DNA from: Holophagales bacterium
Lineage (GTDB): Bacteria; Acidobacteriota; Thermoanaerobaculia; UBA5066
Direction of reading: 5' to 3'
NCBI GenBank assembly: GCA_016716705.1
Contig: JADJVF010000014.1
Span: forward strand, 62,001 to 126,000
Length of the DNA: 64,000 nt
Position numbers and translations under genes: made by a program. Within the stretch, counting starts at the first letter, position 1, and each line of letters begins with the position of its first letter. Below, piece by piece: positions 24,796 through 32,875 of this stretch. Below the pieces are notes generated by a model, which saw nothing but the letters and a program-made list of their open reading frames with translations, searched no databases and was not told the DNA's origin.

Positions 24796-25661
24796 TCGCG
24801 CCTCTCGCCGGTCGCGTCGCACTCGTTCTGCTCGCCCTCGGCGCGGCGCGCCGGGCGCGAGGCGCGAAGGGGGCGGCGCTGGTGGGGCTGGCCGGCGCGG
24901 CCGCCGCGTTCGGAGCGGGTCCTCACCCGCTGCCGGAGCCGTTCACGCTGGGCGCCGGGATCTTCGTCTCCACGCTCCTCCTGGCGTTCCTGTGTGCACC
25001 CGTTCACTCGCCGCTCACCGCGGAGGCGGCGAGGGTGACGGCCTCCCTCGCCACGGGTGCCGGGGTCGTGGCCGGCTTCGCGCTCCGGGGTGAGGGGCTC
25101 GAAGGGGCGCTCCTCGGAGCCTCGGCGGTCGCGGCCGCGCTGTCGGTCTACGGGGCCGAGGGGTGCCGCGCGAACACGGAGGCAGGCTGGAGGCGGGGAG
25201 TGTCCTGGGCGGGCGCGATCCTGCTTCCTGGGCTCGTCGGGGGAGCGCTCCTGGCGCTGGGCGGCACGCTGCCGGCACATCTCAGGCTCGTCGGGCCCGC
25301 AGCAGGCGCCCTGGTCGCCCTCCTCGCCTGGGTCCCTCCCATCCTCCTCGAACGCCGGCGCGTCCTGCGCGAGCTCTCCGAGGAAGTCCGGCTCGGGATC
25401 CTTCCGGGCGAGGATCTCGCCGTTCTCGTGAATCCGTGGCGGCGCTGGCGCGAACCGCGATTCGGCCGCGCCGACGAGAGGCGGGAGTACGTGAGGAGCG
25501 CACTTCTCCTGGCCGTTGCGAGGCAGCAGCAGCGACGGCGAACCGGCGAGGCGAACCGGCTCCGGCAGCTCGAAGTCCTCGCGTTCCGGACGCGCGTTCG
25601 CAGGGTCGTGGAGGGGCGCGTCGCCCGCACCGCCTTCGCTTCCGACGAGTCGACTGCCTGA
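24792..25661 (+). CDS. Integral membrane protein of unknown function
   Basis: 289 residues. The first ~190 form six or seven hydrophobic segments (for example LAGRVALVLLALGAAR, AGIFVSTLLLAFLCAPV, ASLATGAGVVAGFALRG, GAILLPGLVGGALLALGG, AGALVALLAWVPPIL). The last ~95 are very basic and helical (ERRRVLRELSEEVRLGILPG, NPWRRWREPRFGRADERR, RQQQRRRTGEANRLRQLE). I do not recognise a family; the C-terminal tail recalls the cytoplasmic tails of some PrsW-like proteins, but the PrsW active-site Glu/His motifs are absent. It overlaps ribF by four bases (ATGA), so it is co-transcribed, but no flavin-transport motif is visible. Confidence 0.7.
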   Translation: MIAPLAGRVALVLLALGAARRARGAKGAALVGLAGAAAAFGAGPHPLPEPFTLGAGIFVSTLLLAFLCAPVHSPLTAEAARVTASLATGAGVVAGFALRGEGLEGALLGASAVAAALSVYGAEGCRANTEAGWRRGVSWAGAILLPGLVGGALLALGGTLPAHLRLVGPAAGALVALLAWVPPILLERRRVLRELSEEVRLGILPGEDLAVLVNPWRRWREPRFGRADERREYVRSALLLAVARQQQRRRTGEANRLRQLEVLAFRTRVRRVVEGRVARTAFASDESTA

Positions 25662-25702
25662 GCGGACGTTTCCCTTGCGGCAACCCCTCCGTCCGCGGGC
25701 CG

Positions 25703-25708
25703 TATCAT
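25703..25708 (+). promoter_or_regulatory. -10-like box before the porin-like gene
   Basis: TATCAT ends eight bases before the TTG start codon at 25717. The spacing again suggests a leaderless message. Confidence 0.4.
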
Positions 25709-25716
25709 CGCGAGGC

Positions 25717-26790
25717 TTGAAAGTAACCCGGCCCCTCTGGGCGCTCGTCTCGAGCCTCCTCATCCTTCCCGCTTCCCTCGCCGCCGAGCCGCCGGCGGGC
25801 GATCCGCCGGGTTTCGTCCTCGGCGCCTCCCTGTCGGCGCTCGAGCCGACGCAGGACCGCGACCTGCGGGAAGCGGAGCTCTTCTACGCGTTCCTGACGG
25901 CCTCCTTTCGACAGAAGAGCTGGGGCGCCCGTGTGGAGCTGCGCGGGAGGGAAGGGCTCTTCCGCGACTATTTCCCCGGCTCCGTCTGGCTCGAAGAGGG
26001 CTTCGCCTTCGTCGATACGCCGGCTGGCGAGGTCCGCGTCGGGAAGGTCGGCAGCGTCGTCGGCCTCGCCGACCAGACGTTCGGAGGCGACCTCTTCTCC
26101 CTCAACGGCGTCAACCGGAACCCCGACTGGGGCGTCCAACTCGTCGGAAGCCGGCCGCTCGGCTGGCACTCGCTCGACTGGGCGGCGCGCTGGGCCGGGC
26201 AGAACGACCACGTCGCCTGGGAAGAGGAAGGGAAGGGCGTCGAATCGGATCCGTCCGCGTCGCTTCGCGACGGCTTCTCTGGCCGGGCATCCTTCCTCTA
26301 CAACGAGGGGCTCTGGACCGTTCGGCCCGGATTGTCGGGGGGAACGGCGCGGATCGTCCCGACCGACGGACGGAGCGAGTACCGTCGAAGCGACGCGAGC
26401 GCCGACCTGACGGGCACTTTCGGCCCGATCTCGTTGGAGCTCCAGGGGCTCTTCCGGTCGGCGGACGAGCCGGCTGCCGGGGAGGCCCGGCCCCTCGCGG
26501 AGCGGGACGGGCGGGCCTGGCGCGGGGCTTTTCGTTTCGAGCTGCCGACCGTGGTCTTCCGCTACACCTACACCGAATGGCGCTATGTCGGCGCCGACTC
26601 GACCGAGAGGATCCACCAACCCGCGGCCGCATGGATCGGCTGGAAGGGAATCGAAGCCACGCTGGAATACGCCGCGCGAAGAATCCGGACCGGGGAATCC
26701 GTTCGGACGTTCAACGCGTTCTGGTTCGGGCTGGTCGTCCGGTTCCCGTTCGGGGCGTCCCCCGGAGCGGTCCGGGGAGGGAAAGGCTGA
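25717..26790 (+). CDS. Outer-membrane beta-barrel protein, porin-like
   Basis: About 357 residues starting at TTG 25717 with a signal peptide (RPLWALVSSLLILPASLAAE). The rest alternates short amphipathic strands and polar loops (SWGARVELRGREGLFRDYF, GWHSLDWAARWAGQNDHVAW, GRASFLYNEGLWTVRPGLSGG, SLELQGLFRSAD, IEATLEYAARRIR), and a late strand FNAFWFGLVVRFPFG resembles a barrel-closing strand with aromatic girdle residues. No named family is certain; phosphate-selective or alginate-type porins look alike. Four bases separate it from macA, so it may form one unit with the MacAB-like transporter; MacAB normally pairs with TolC, which this is not. Confidence 0.7.
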   Translation: MKVTRPLWALVSSLLILPASLAAEPPAGDPPGFVLGASLSALEPTQDRDLREAELFYAFLTASFRQKSWGARVELRGREGLFRDYFPGSVWLEEGFAFVDTPAGEVRVGKVGSVVGLADQTFGGDLFSLNGVNRNPDWGVQLVGSRPLGWHSLDWAARWAGQNDHVAWEEEGKGVESDPSASLRDGFSGRASFLYNEGLWTVRPGLSGGTARIVPTDGRSEYRRSDASADLTGTFGPISLELQGLFRSADEPAAGEARPLAERDGRAWRGAFRFELPTVVFRYTYTEWRYVGADSTERIHQPAAAWIGWKGIEATLEYAARRIRTGESVRTFNAFWFGLVVRFPFGASPGAVRGGKG

Positions 26791-26794
26791 TGAG

Positions 26795-28150
26795 ATGAAG
26801 AAGGCCCTGATCGTGGCGGCGATCGTCGTCGCCGTCGTCGCGGGAGCTGTTTTCCTCCTTTCGCAGGAGAAGACGAGCGGCCCGAAGTTCCGCAAGGAGA
26901 AGGTGACGAAAGGGGAGGTCGTGGCGACCGTCACGGCGACCGGGACCCTCTCGGCGGTCACGACCGTCAAGGTCGGCAGCCAGGTGTCCGGGATCATCGC
27001 GAGCCTGCACGCCGACTTCAACTCGGAGGTGAAGAAGGGACAGCTCCTCGCGGGGCTCGACCCGACCCCCTTCCAGACCTCCGTCGACCAGAGGCGGGCC
27101 GACCTCGAGAGGGCGAAGGTGGAGCTGCGCAACGCGGAGCTCGTCCTTTCCCGCGCGAAGAAGCTCCTGGAGGCGCAGCTGCAGGCGCAGTCGGAGTACG
27201 ACACGGCCAAGGCGAACCGCGACGGGGCCGCGGCCGCGGTCGAGCAGTCGATGGCCGCCCTTCGGCAGGCCGAGACGAACCTCGCCTACACGAGGATCCT
27301 CTCGCCGATCGACGGGGTCGTCGTCGACCGGCAGTACGACATCGGCCAGACGGTGGCCGCGTCGTTCCAGGCGCCCGTCCTCTTCACGATCGCCCAGGAC
27401 CTGACGAAGATGCAGGTCCTGACGAACATCGACGAGGCCGACATCGGCCGCGTGAAGGAAGGCCAGGAAGCGAACTTCTCGGTCGACGCCTTCCCGGATC
27501 GCCCGTTCCGCGGAAAGGTCTCCCAGATCCGACTCTCGCCGCAGACGGTTCAGAACGTCGTCACCTACCCGGTGCTCCTCGACGTCGCCAATCCCGAGCT
27601 CCGCCTGCGACCCGGGATGACCGCGAACGTCTCCGTGCCGGTCGACCGGAAAGACGACGTCCTGCGCGTGCCGAACGCGGCGCTGAGGTTCCGGCCCGAC
27701 CCGGCCGACCTCGAGGACGGCGGAAAGAAAGACGCGAAGAAGGACGGGAAGAAGGCCGGCGCGAAACCGGCCGACGAAAAGACGGCCGACGCGGCGGGCG
27801 CGCCCTCCGGCGAGATCGGCGGCGGGGCCGGGAGCGCCCGGGGCGCCGGTGGCGAACGCCCAGCGCGCGGCGACGGCAGCGGGCGCCCCGGCGCCGGCTT
27901 CTCCGGCCGTCCCGGGGCGGGACGGTCCGGACCCTCGCGCGAGGCGGACGTCTACGTCGAGCTTCCGACGGGGAAGCTCCGCGCGATCCACGTGAAGACC
28001 GCCCTGACGGACGGCAACGTCACGGCGGTCGAAGGGGACGCGTTGAAGGAAGGGGACGAGGTCGTCCTCGGCCTCGCGACGGCGAAGGCGATGGGGAGCG
28101 CCGGCGGCGGCGGCGGTGGCGGCGGGCCGCGTGGCATGGGGCGGATGTAG
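26795..28150 (+). CDS. macA: Periplasmic adaptor protein, MacA/HlyD family
   Basis: 451 residues. One N-terminal membrane anchor (KKALIVAAIVVAVVAGAVFLL), then the membrane-fusion layout: KVGSQVSGIIASLHADFNSEVKKGQLL and TRILSPIDGVVVDRQYDIGQTV as the two lipoyl half-motifs, a coiled-coil hairpin between them (about 95-160), and a beta-barrel domain (LTNIDEADIGRVKEGQ, LRPGMTANVSVPV). Between the barrel and the membrane-proximal domain there is a low-complexity Lys/Ala/Gly-rich insert of about 75 residues (310-385), and the C terminus ends in a Gly run. It links the MacB pump to an outer-membrane channel. Directly followed by macB ATPase and permease genes. Confidence 0.9.
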   Translation: MKKALIVAAIVVAVVAGAVFLLSQEKTSGPKFRKEKVTKGEVVATVTATGTLSAVTTVKVGSQVSGIIASLHADFNSEVKKGQLLAGLDPTPFQTSVDQRRADLERAKVELRNAELVLSRAKKLLEAQLQAQSEYDTAKANRDGAAAAVEQSMAALRQAETNLAYTRILSPIDGVVVDRQYDIGQTVAASFQAPVLFTIAQDLTKMQVLTNIDEADIGRVKEGQEANFSVDAFPDRPFRGKVSQIRLSPQTVQNVVTYPVLLDVANPELRLRPGMTANVSVPVDRKDDVLRVPNAALRFRPDPADLEDGGKKDAKKDGKKAGAKPADEKTADAAGAPSGEIGGGAGSARGAGGERPARGDGSGRPGAGFSGRPGAGRSGPSREADVYVELPTGKLRAIHVKTALTDGNVTAVEGDALKEGDEVVLGLATAKAMGSAGGGGGGGGPRGMGRM

Positions 28151-28891
28151 GTGGCGGACCCGACTGCGCCCGAGCCGGTCATCCGGCTCCAGGACCTGAC
28201 GCGGGTCTACCAGATGGGCGACACGGAAGTCCGGGCCCTCGACGGCGTGTCGATCGACGTCTCGCCCGGCGAGTTCCTCGCCGTGATGGGGCCGTCGGGG
28301 TCGGGGAAGTCGACGTTCATGAACATCGTCGGCTGCCTCGACCGGCCGACCTCGGGCACGTACGTCCTGGAGGGGATCGACGTCTCGACGCTCGACCGCA
28401 ATGAGAGGGCCGAGATCCGGAACGACAAGATCGGGTTCGTCTTCCAGAGCTTCAACCTCCTCGCGAGAACCTCGGCGCTCGAGAACGTCGAGCTGCCGCT
28501 CCTCTATTCGCGAAAGCACCGCCTGACGGACGCCGAGCAGCTCGTGAAGGCGCGGGGCTGCCTCGGGAAGGTCGGGCTGGCGGAGCGCTGGGACCACACC
28601 CCCGCGCAGCTTTCCGGAGGCCAGCAGCAGCGCGTGGCCGTCGCGCGGGCGCTCGTGAACGACCCGGCGATCATGCTCGCCGACGAGCCGACCGGGAATC
28701 TCGACTCGAAGACGTCGGACGAGATCATGGGGATCTTCCAGAGCCTCAACGAGGAGGGGAAGACGGTCGTCCTGATCACCCACGAGCACGACATCGCCGA
28801 GTACGCGCGGCGCGTCGTCGCCTTCCGCGACGGCCGGATCGTCGCCGACGAGGTCGTGTCGAACCGCAGATCGGCGAAGGGGGCGAGATGA
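28151..28891 (+). CDS. macB: ABC transporter ATPase, MacB/LolD type
   Basis: 246 residues. Walker A GPSGSGKST (about residue 48), Q-loop FVFQSFNLLARTSALENVELPLLY, signature LSGGQQQRVAVARALV, Walker B IMLADEPTGNLD and switch His in ITHEHD. This is the nucleotide-binding part of a MacB-type efflux system; here it is encoded apart from the permease, as in many non-enterobacterial operons. The start GTG 28151 follows the macA stop without a gap, and the stop overlaps the permease ATG. Confidence 0.93.
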   Translation: MADPTAPEPVIRLQDLTRVYQMGDTEVRALDGVSIDVSPGEFLAVMGPSGSGKSTFMNIVGCLDRPTSGTYVLEGIDVSTLDRNERAEIRNDKIGFVFQSFNLLARTSALENVELPLLYSRKHRLTDAEQLVKARGCLGKVGLAERWDHTPAQLSGGQQQRVAVARALVNDPAIMLADEPTGNLDSKTSDEIMGIFQSLNEEGKTVVLITHEHDIAEYARRVVAFRDGRIVADEVVSNRRSAKGAR

Positions 28892-30114
28892 CGAAGACGA
28901 CGAGCATCCTGAAGGTCGCCTTCCGCGCGATGGGGCGGAACAAGATGCGGTCGCTCCTGACGGCCCTCGGCATCATCATCGGCGTCGCCTGCGTCGTCGC
29001 GACGATCGGCATCGGCGAGGGGGCCCGGGTCCAGGCCGAATCCCAGCTCCAGTCCCTCGGAACGAACTTCCTGATGATCTTCCCCGGGACGACGACCTCC
29101 TCGGGCGCGCGGTCGGGCTGGGGGTCGAACTCGAAGCTCTCCGAGCAGGACGTCGACGCCATCCGCCAGGAGGTCTCGAGCGTCTCCTACGTCTCGGCCT
29201 CGATCCGGTCGGTGGCGCAGGTCGTCTACGGCAACCAGAACTGGTCGACGTCGATCCAGGGGGGCGAGGTCGACTGGCCCGCCATCCGCTCGTGGAACGT
29301 GGCGGAAGGGCAGTTCTTCACCGACGCCGACAACCGCGCCGCGGCGAAAGTCTGCGTCCTCGGGAGAACCGTGGCGACGACCCTCTTCGGCGACGAGGAT
29401 CCCGTCGGGAAGATGATCCGCATCAAGAACATCCCCTTCCGCGTCGTGGGCGTCCTCGAGGCGAAGGGAGGCTCGATGATGGGCCAGGACCAGGACGACA
29501 CGGTGATCGCTCCCTACCAGACGGTTCGCAAGAAGATCATGGGGACGACCTCGGTCGGCATGATCATGACCGCCGTCTCGACCCCGGACCTCGTCCTGCA
29601 GGCCCAGGAGGAGATCAGCGCGCTCCTCAGGCAGCGGCACAAGATCAACAAGGCGGCCGGGCAGGAAGACGACTTCATGATCCGGTCGCAGACCGAGATG
29701 CTCGCGCAGGCCGAGCAGCAGTCGCGGACGATGGCGGTCCTCCTCTGGTCGATCGCCGGCGTCTCGCTCCTCGTCGGCGGAATCGGAATCATGAACATCA
29801 TGCTCGTCTCGGTGACCGAGCGGACCCGCGAGATCGGGGTGCGCATGGCGATCGGTGCCAAGGGGGCCGACATTCGCGCCCAGTTCCTCGTCGAGGCCGT
29901 CGTCCTCGCGGTGGCCGGGGGGATCCTCGGTATCGGCCTCGGAGTCGGGATCCAGCAGGCCGTCGCGAAGTTCGCCGGGTGGCCGGTCCTCGTGAGCACG
30001 AGCTCGGTGTCGCTCGCGTTCCTCTTCTCGGCGCTGATCGGCGTGACGTTCGGCTTCTACCCGGCGCTAAAGGCAAGTCGTCTGGATCCGATCGAAGCGC
30101 TCAGATACGAGTGA
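28888..30114 (+). CDS. ABC transporter permease, MacB type
   Basis: 408 residues. The N-terminal helix carries GRNKMRSLLTALGIIIGVACVVATIGIGEGAR, a hallmark of MacB-like permeases. A large periplasmic domain (about 50-275) contains the LGTNFLMIFPGTTTSSG segment and the VLGRTVATTLFGDEDPVGK block. Three C-terminal helices follow: LLWSIAGVSLLVGGIGIMNIMLVSVTERTREIGVRMAIGAK, FLVEAVVLAVAGGILGIGLGVG and a last one ending in FYPALKASRLDPIEALRYE, the typical FtsX-family end. Works with the adjacent ATPase and MacA in export of peptides, lipids or drugs; the substrate is unknown. Confidence 0.93.
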   Translation: MTKTTSILKVAFRAMGRNKMRSLLTALGIIIGVACVVATIGIGEGARVQAESQLQSLGTNFLMIFPGTTTSSGARSGWGSNSKLSEQDVDAIRQEVSSVSYVSASIRSVAQVVYGNQNWSTSIQGGEVDWPAIRSWNVAEGQFFTDADNRAAAKVCVLGRTVATTLFGDEDPVGKMIRIKNIPFRVVGVLEAKGGSMMGQDQDDTVIAPYQTVRKKIMGTTSVGMIMTAVSTPDLVLQAQEEISALLRQRHKINKAAGQEDDFMIRSQTEMLAQAEQQSRTMAVLLWSIAGVSLLVGGIGIMNIMLVSVTERTREIGVRMAIGAKGADIRAQFLVEAVVLAVAGGILGIGLGVGIQQAVAKFAGWPVLVSTSSVSLAFLFSALIGVTFGFYPALKASRLDPIEALRYE

Positions 30115-30135
30115 GCAGGGCGGCGCAGGGGTAGC

Positions 30136-30795
30136 TCAGGCCAGGGGCCGCGACCGGTCGCCGACGAACGGATTCAGCCGGGATTCCTCGGCGATCGTCG
30201 TCTCCTCCCCGTGACCGGGAAGGACGAGGAGGTCGCCGGGAAGCGTCAGGATGCGGGTCTCGATCGAGGCGACGAGGTCGTCCCACGAGCCTCCCGGGAA
30301 GTCCGTCCGGCCGACGGAGCGCCGGAAGAGCGTGTCTCCGGAGAAGAGGACCCCTCTTTCGCCCTCGAGCCGGAAGCAGATGCTCCCGGGCGTGTGACCC
30401 GGCGTGTGGAGCACCTCGAGCGAGCCGCTCCCGCACGCGACGAGGTCGCCGTCGGCGAGCGTGCGGTCGACCGTGCCGGGCGCCTCGACGGGAACGCCGA
30501 ACATCCGCCCCCAGCGGGCGAGGTCGGCGTAGAGCGACAGGTCGTCCTCGTGCATCAGGATCGGAGCGCCCGTTTCCCTGGACAGGCGCGCCGAGGACAG
30601 GCAGTGGTCGAGGTGGGCGTGCGTGTGGACGAGGGCGACGGCAGTGAGGCCGTGCCGCGAAAGGGCTTCGAGGACGCGGTCGGGCTCGCCGCCGGGATCC
30701 AGCACGATGGCCGCCCGGGTCGCGGCGTCGGCCACGATGGCGCAGTTGCAGCCGAGGGGGGCGACCGGGAAGGTCTCGACGAGGACGAGTCCCAT
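30136..30795 (-). CDS. Metallo-beta-lactamase-fold hydrolase (glyoxalase II-like)
   Basis: 219 residues from ATG 30795 (a GTG at 30813 adds six). The metal site is complete: HTHAHLDH, HTPGHTPGS, FSGDTLF and LPGHGEET. FPVAPLGCNCAIVAD at the N terminus and RRSVGRTDFPGG are typical of the short glyoxalase II-like YcbL/RNase-Z-unlike subgroup. It likely hydrolyses a thioester such as lactoylglutathione, or a similar small ester; the substrate cannot be told. Divergent from the threonine aldolase gene and convergent with macB. Confidence 0.9.
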   Translation of the reverse strand: MGLVLVETFPVAPLGCNCAIVADAATRAAIVLDPGGEPDRVLEALSRHGLTAVALVHTHAHLDHCLSSARLSRETGAPILMHEDDLSLYADLARWGRMFGVPVEAPGTVDRTLADGDLVACGSGSLEVLHTPGHTPGSICFRLEGERGVLFSGDTLFRRSVGRTDFPGGSWDDLVASIETRILTLPGDLLVLPGHGEETTIAEESRLNPFVGDRSRPLA

Positions 30796-30834
30796 CGCGT
30801 GCGAGTCTGCCACACGCGCCTCGCAGCGCGGGCC

Positions 30835-30840
30835 TACACT
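30835..30840 (+). promoter_or_regulatory. -10-like box before the threonine aldolase gene
   Basis: TACACT ends eight bases before the ATG at 30849 and no ribosome binding site lies between; leaderless translation is likely. Confidence 0.4.
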
Positions 30841-30848
30841 GCGGCGCG

Positions 30849-31906
<1,058 letters not shown>

Positions 31907-31914
31907 GAGGGGAT

Positions 31915-31938
31915 CCCGGCCGCCGTCAGGCGGCCGGG
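31915..31938. terminator. Bidirectional hairpin at the ltaE/ridA junction
   Basis: CCCGGCCGCC (31915-31924), loop GTCA, GGCGGCCGGG (31929-31938), a perfect ten-base stem that includes the ridA stop codon. No strong T tract on either side. Confidence 0.5.
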
Positions 31939-32318
31939 AGCTTCGCGACGACCTCGATCTCGACCCGGGCCCCGGCCGGCAACGCCCCGACCTGGACCGT
32001 GGAGCGGGCCGGGCGATGGTCGCCGAACCGGGCGGCGTAGGCGCCGTTCATCTCGGCGAACGAGCCCATGTCGGTCAGGAAGACGGTCGTCTTCACGACG
32101 TCTTTCAGCCCGCAGCCCGCTCCGGCGAGGATCGCGGTCAGGTTGTCGAAGACGCGGTTCGTCTCCTCGGCGATCGTCCCGGAGACGAGCTTCATCGTGG
32201 CCGGGTCGAGCGGGACCTGCCCGGCGGTGAAGAGGAACCCTCCGGCGGCGATTCCCTGGGCGTACGGGCCGATGGCTTTCGGGGCGTTCTCGACGGCGAT
32301 GGTGCGAAGCTCGCTCAT
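31926..32318 (-). CDS. ridA: RidA family enamine/imine deaminase
   Basis: 130 residues from ATG 32318. RidA proteins hydrolyse reactive 2-aminoacrylate and related enamines made by PLP enzymes such as threonine dehydratase. Seen: IGPYAQGIAAGGFLFTAGQVPLDP at the N terminus, VVKTTVFLTDMGSFAEMNGAYAARFG, and RSTVQVGALPAGARVEIEVVA with the catalytic-site Arg. Its ATG overlaps the hpt stop (ATGA), so it is second in a two-gene operon. The convergent gene encodes a PLP enzyme (threonine aldolase), a sensible neighbour though not in the same operon. Confidence 0.93.
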   Translation of the reverse strand: MSELRTIAVENAPKAIGPYAQGIAAGGFLFTAGQVPLDPATMKLVSGTIAEETNRVFDNLTAILAGAGCGLKDVVKTTVFLTDMGSFAEMNGAYAARFGDHRPARSTVQVGALPAGARVEIEVVAKLPAA

Positions 32319-32833
32319 TTGCTCGGGTCCCATATGGCGACGTAGGGGAGGTTGCGGTACTTCTCGTCGAGGTCGAGTCCGTAACCGACGACGAACTCGG
32401 GGCCGATCGTGAAGCCGAGGAAGTCGACCGGGAGGTCGGCGTTCTCGGGAAGCTCCTTCTTGAGCAGCGCCGCGATCTTCAGGGAGCGCGGCTGGCGCGT
32501 CCCGAGGAGGCCGAGGAGCTTGCGAAGCGTCAGGCCCGTGTCGACGATGTCCTCGAAGATGAGGACGTCGCGTCCGGCGATGTCGGACGAGAGGTCCCTC
32601 ACGAGCTCGAAGTTCCCGGTGGAGGCGGTTCCCGAGTACGACCTCACCTGGAGGAAGTCGACGGCGACGGGAGTCGAAAGGCGCTTCAGGAGGTCGGTGA
32701 GGAAGAAGACCGAGCCCTTGAGGACTCCCACTGCCAGGATCTCGCGGCCCGCGTAGGCCGTGTCGATCTCCCTCGCCAGCTCGTCCAGCCGGGTCGCGAT
32801 CTGCCCCTCTGAAATGAGTATGCGGTCAATCAC
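32315..32833 (-). CDS. hpt: Hypoxanthine phosphoribosyltransferase
   Basis: 172 residues. Purine salvage enzyme that makes IMP/GMP from hypoxanthine or guanine and PRPP. Seen: ILAVGVLKGSVFFLTDLLKRL (the K-G loop), VRSYSGTASTGNFELVRDL, the PRPP-binding motif FEDIVDTGLTLRKLL, and VDFLGFTIGPEFVVGYGLDLDEKYRNLPYV. All are intact. The start is GTG 32833 with no ribosome binding site; a TATAGT box lies eight bases upstream and overlaps the -10 of the divergent gene at 32876. First gene of the hpt-ridA unit. Confidence 0.95.
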   Translation of the reverse strand: MIDRILISEGQIATRLDELAREIDTAYAGREILAVGVLKGSVFFLTDLLKRLSTPVAVDFLQVRSYSGTASTGNFELVRDLSSDIAGRDVLIFEDIVDTGLTLRKLLGLLGTRQPRSLKIAALLKKELPENADLPVDFLGFTIGPEFVVGYGLDLDEKYRNLPYVAIWDPSK

Positions 32834-32841
32834 GGGACGAA

Positions 32842-32849
32842 ACTATAAT
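32842..32849. promoter_or_regulatory. Overlapping divergent -10 boxes
   Basis: The stretch ACTATAAT reads TATAAT on the plus strand (32844-32849) and TATAGT on the minus strand (32842-32847). The minus box ends eight bases before the GTG of hpt; the plus box is 26 bases before the TTG at 32876, which has the ribosome binding site GAGAGG. Only one of the two promoters could be occupied at a time. Confidence 0.55.
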
Positions 32850-32875
32850 GCAGGTGCAGTCCCGAGAGGTTTACG

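Noticed and set aside
26711..28789. 692-codon minus-strand frame opposite macA-macB
   Set aside because: Antisense shadow with no recognisable domain; the plus strand carries lipoyl motifs and ABC ATPase signatures.
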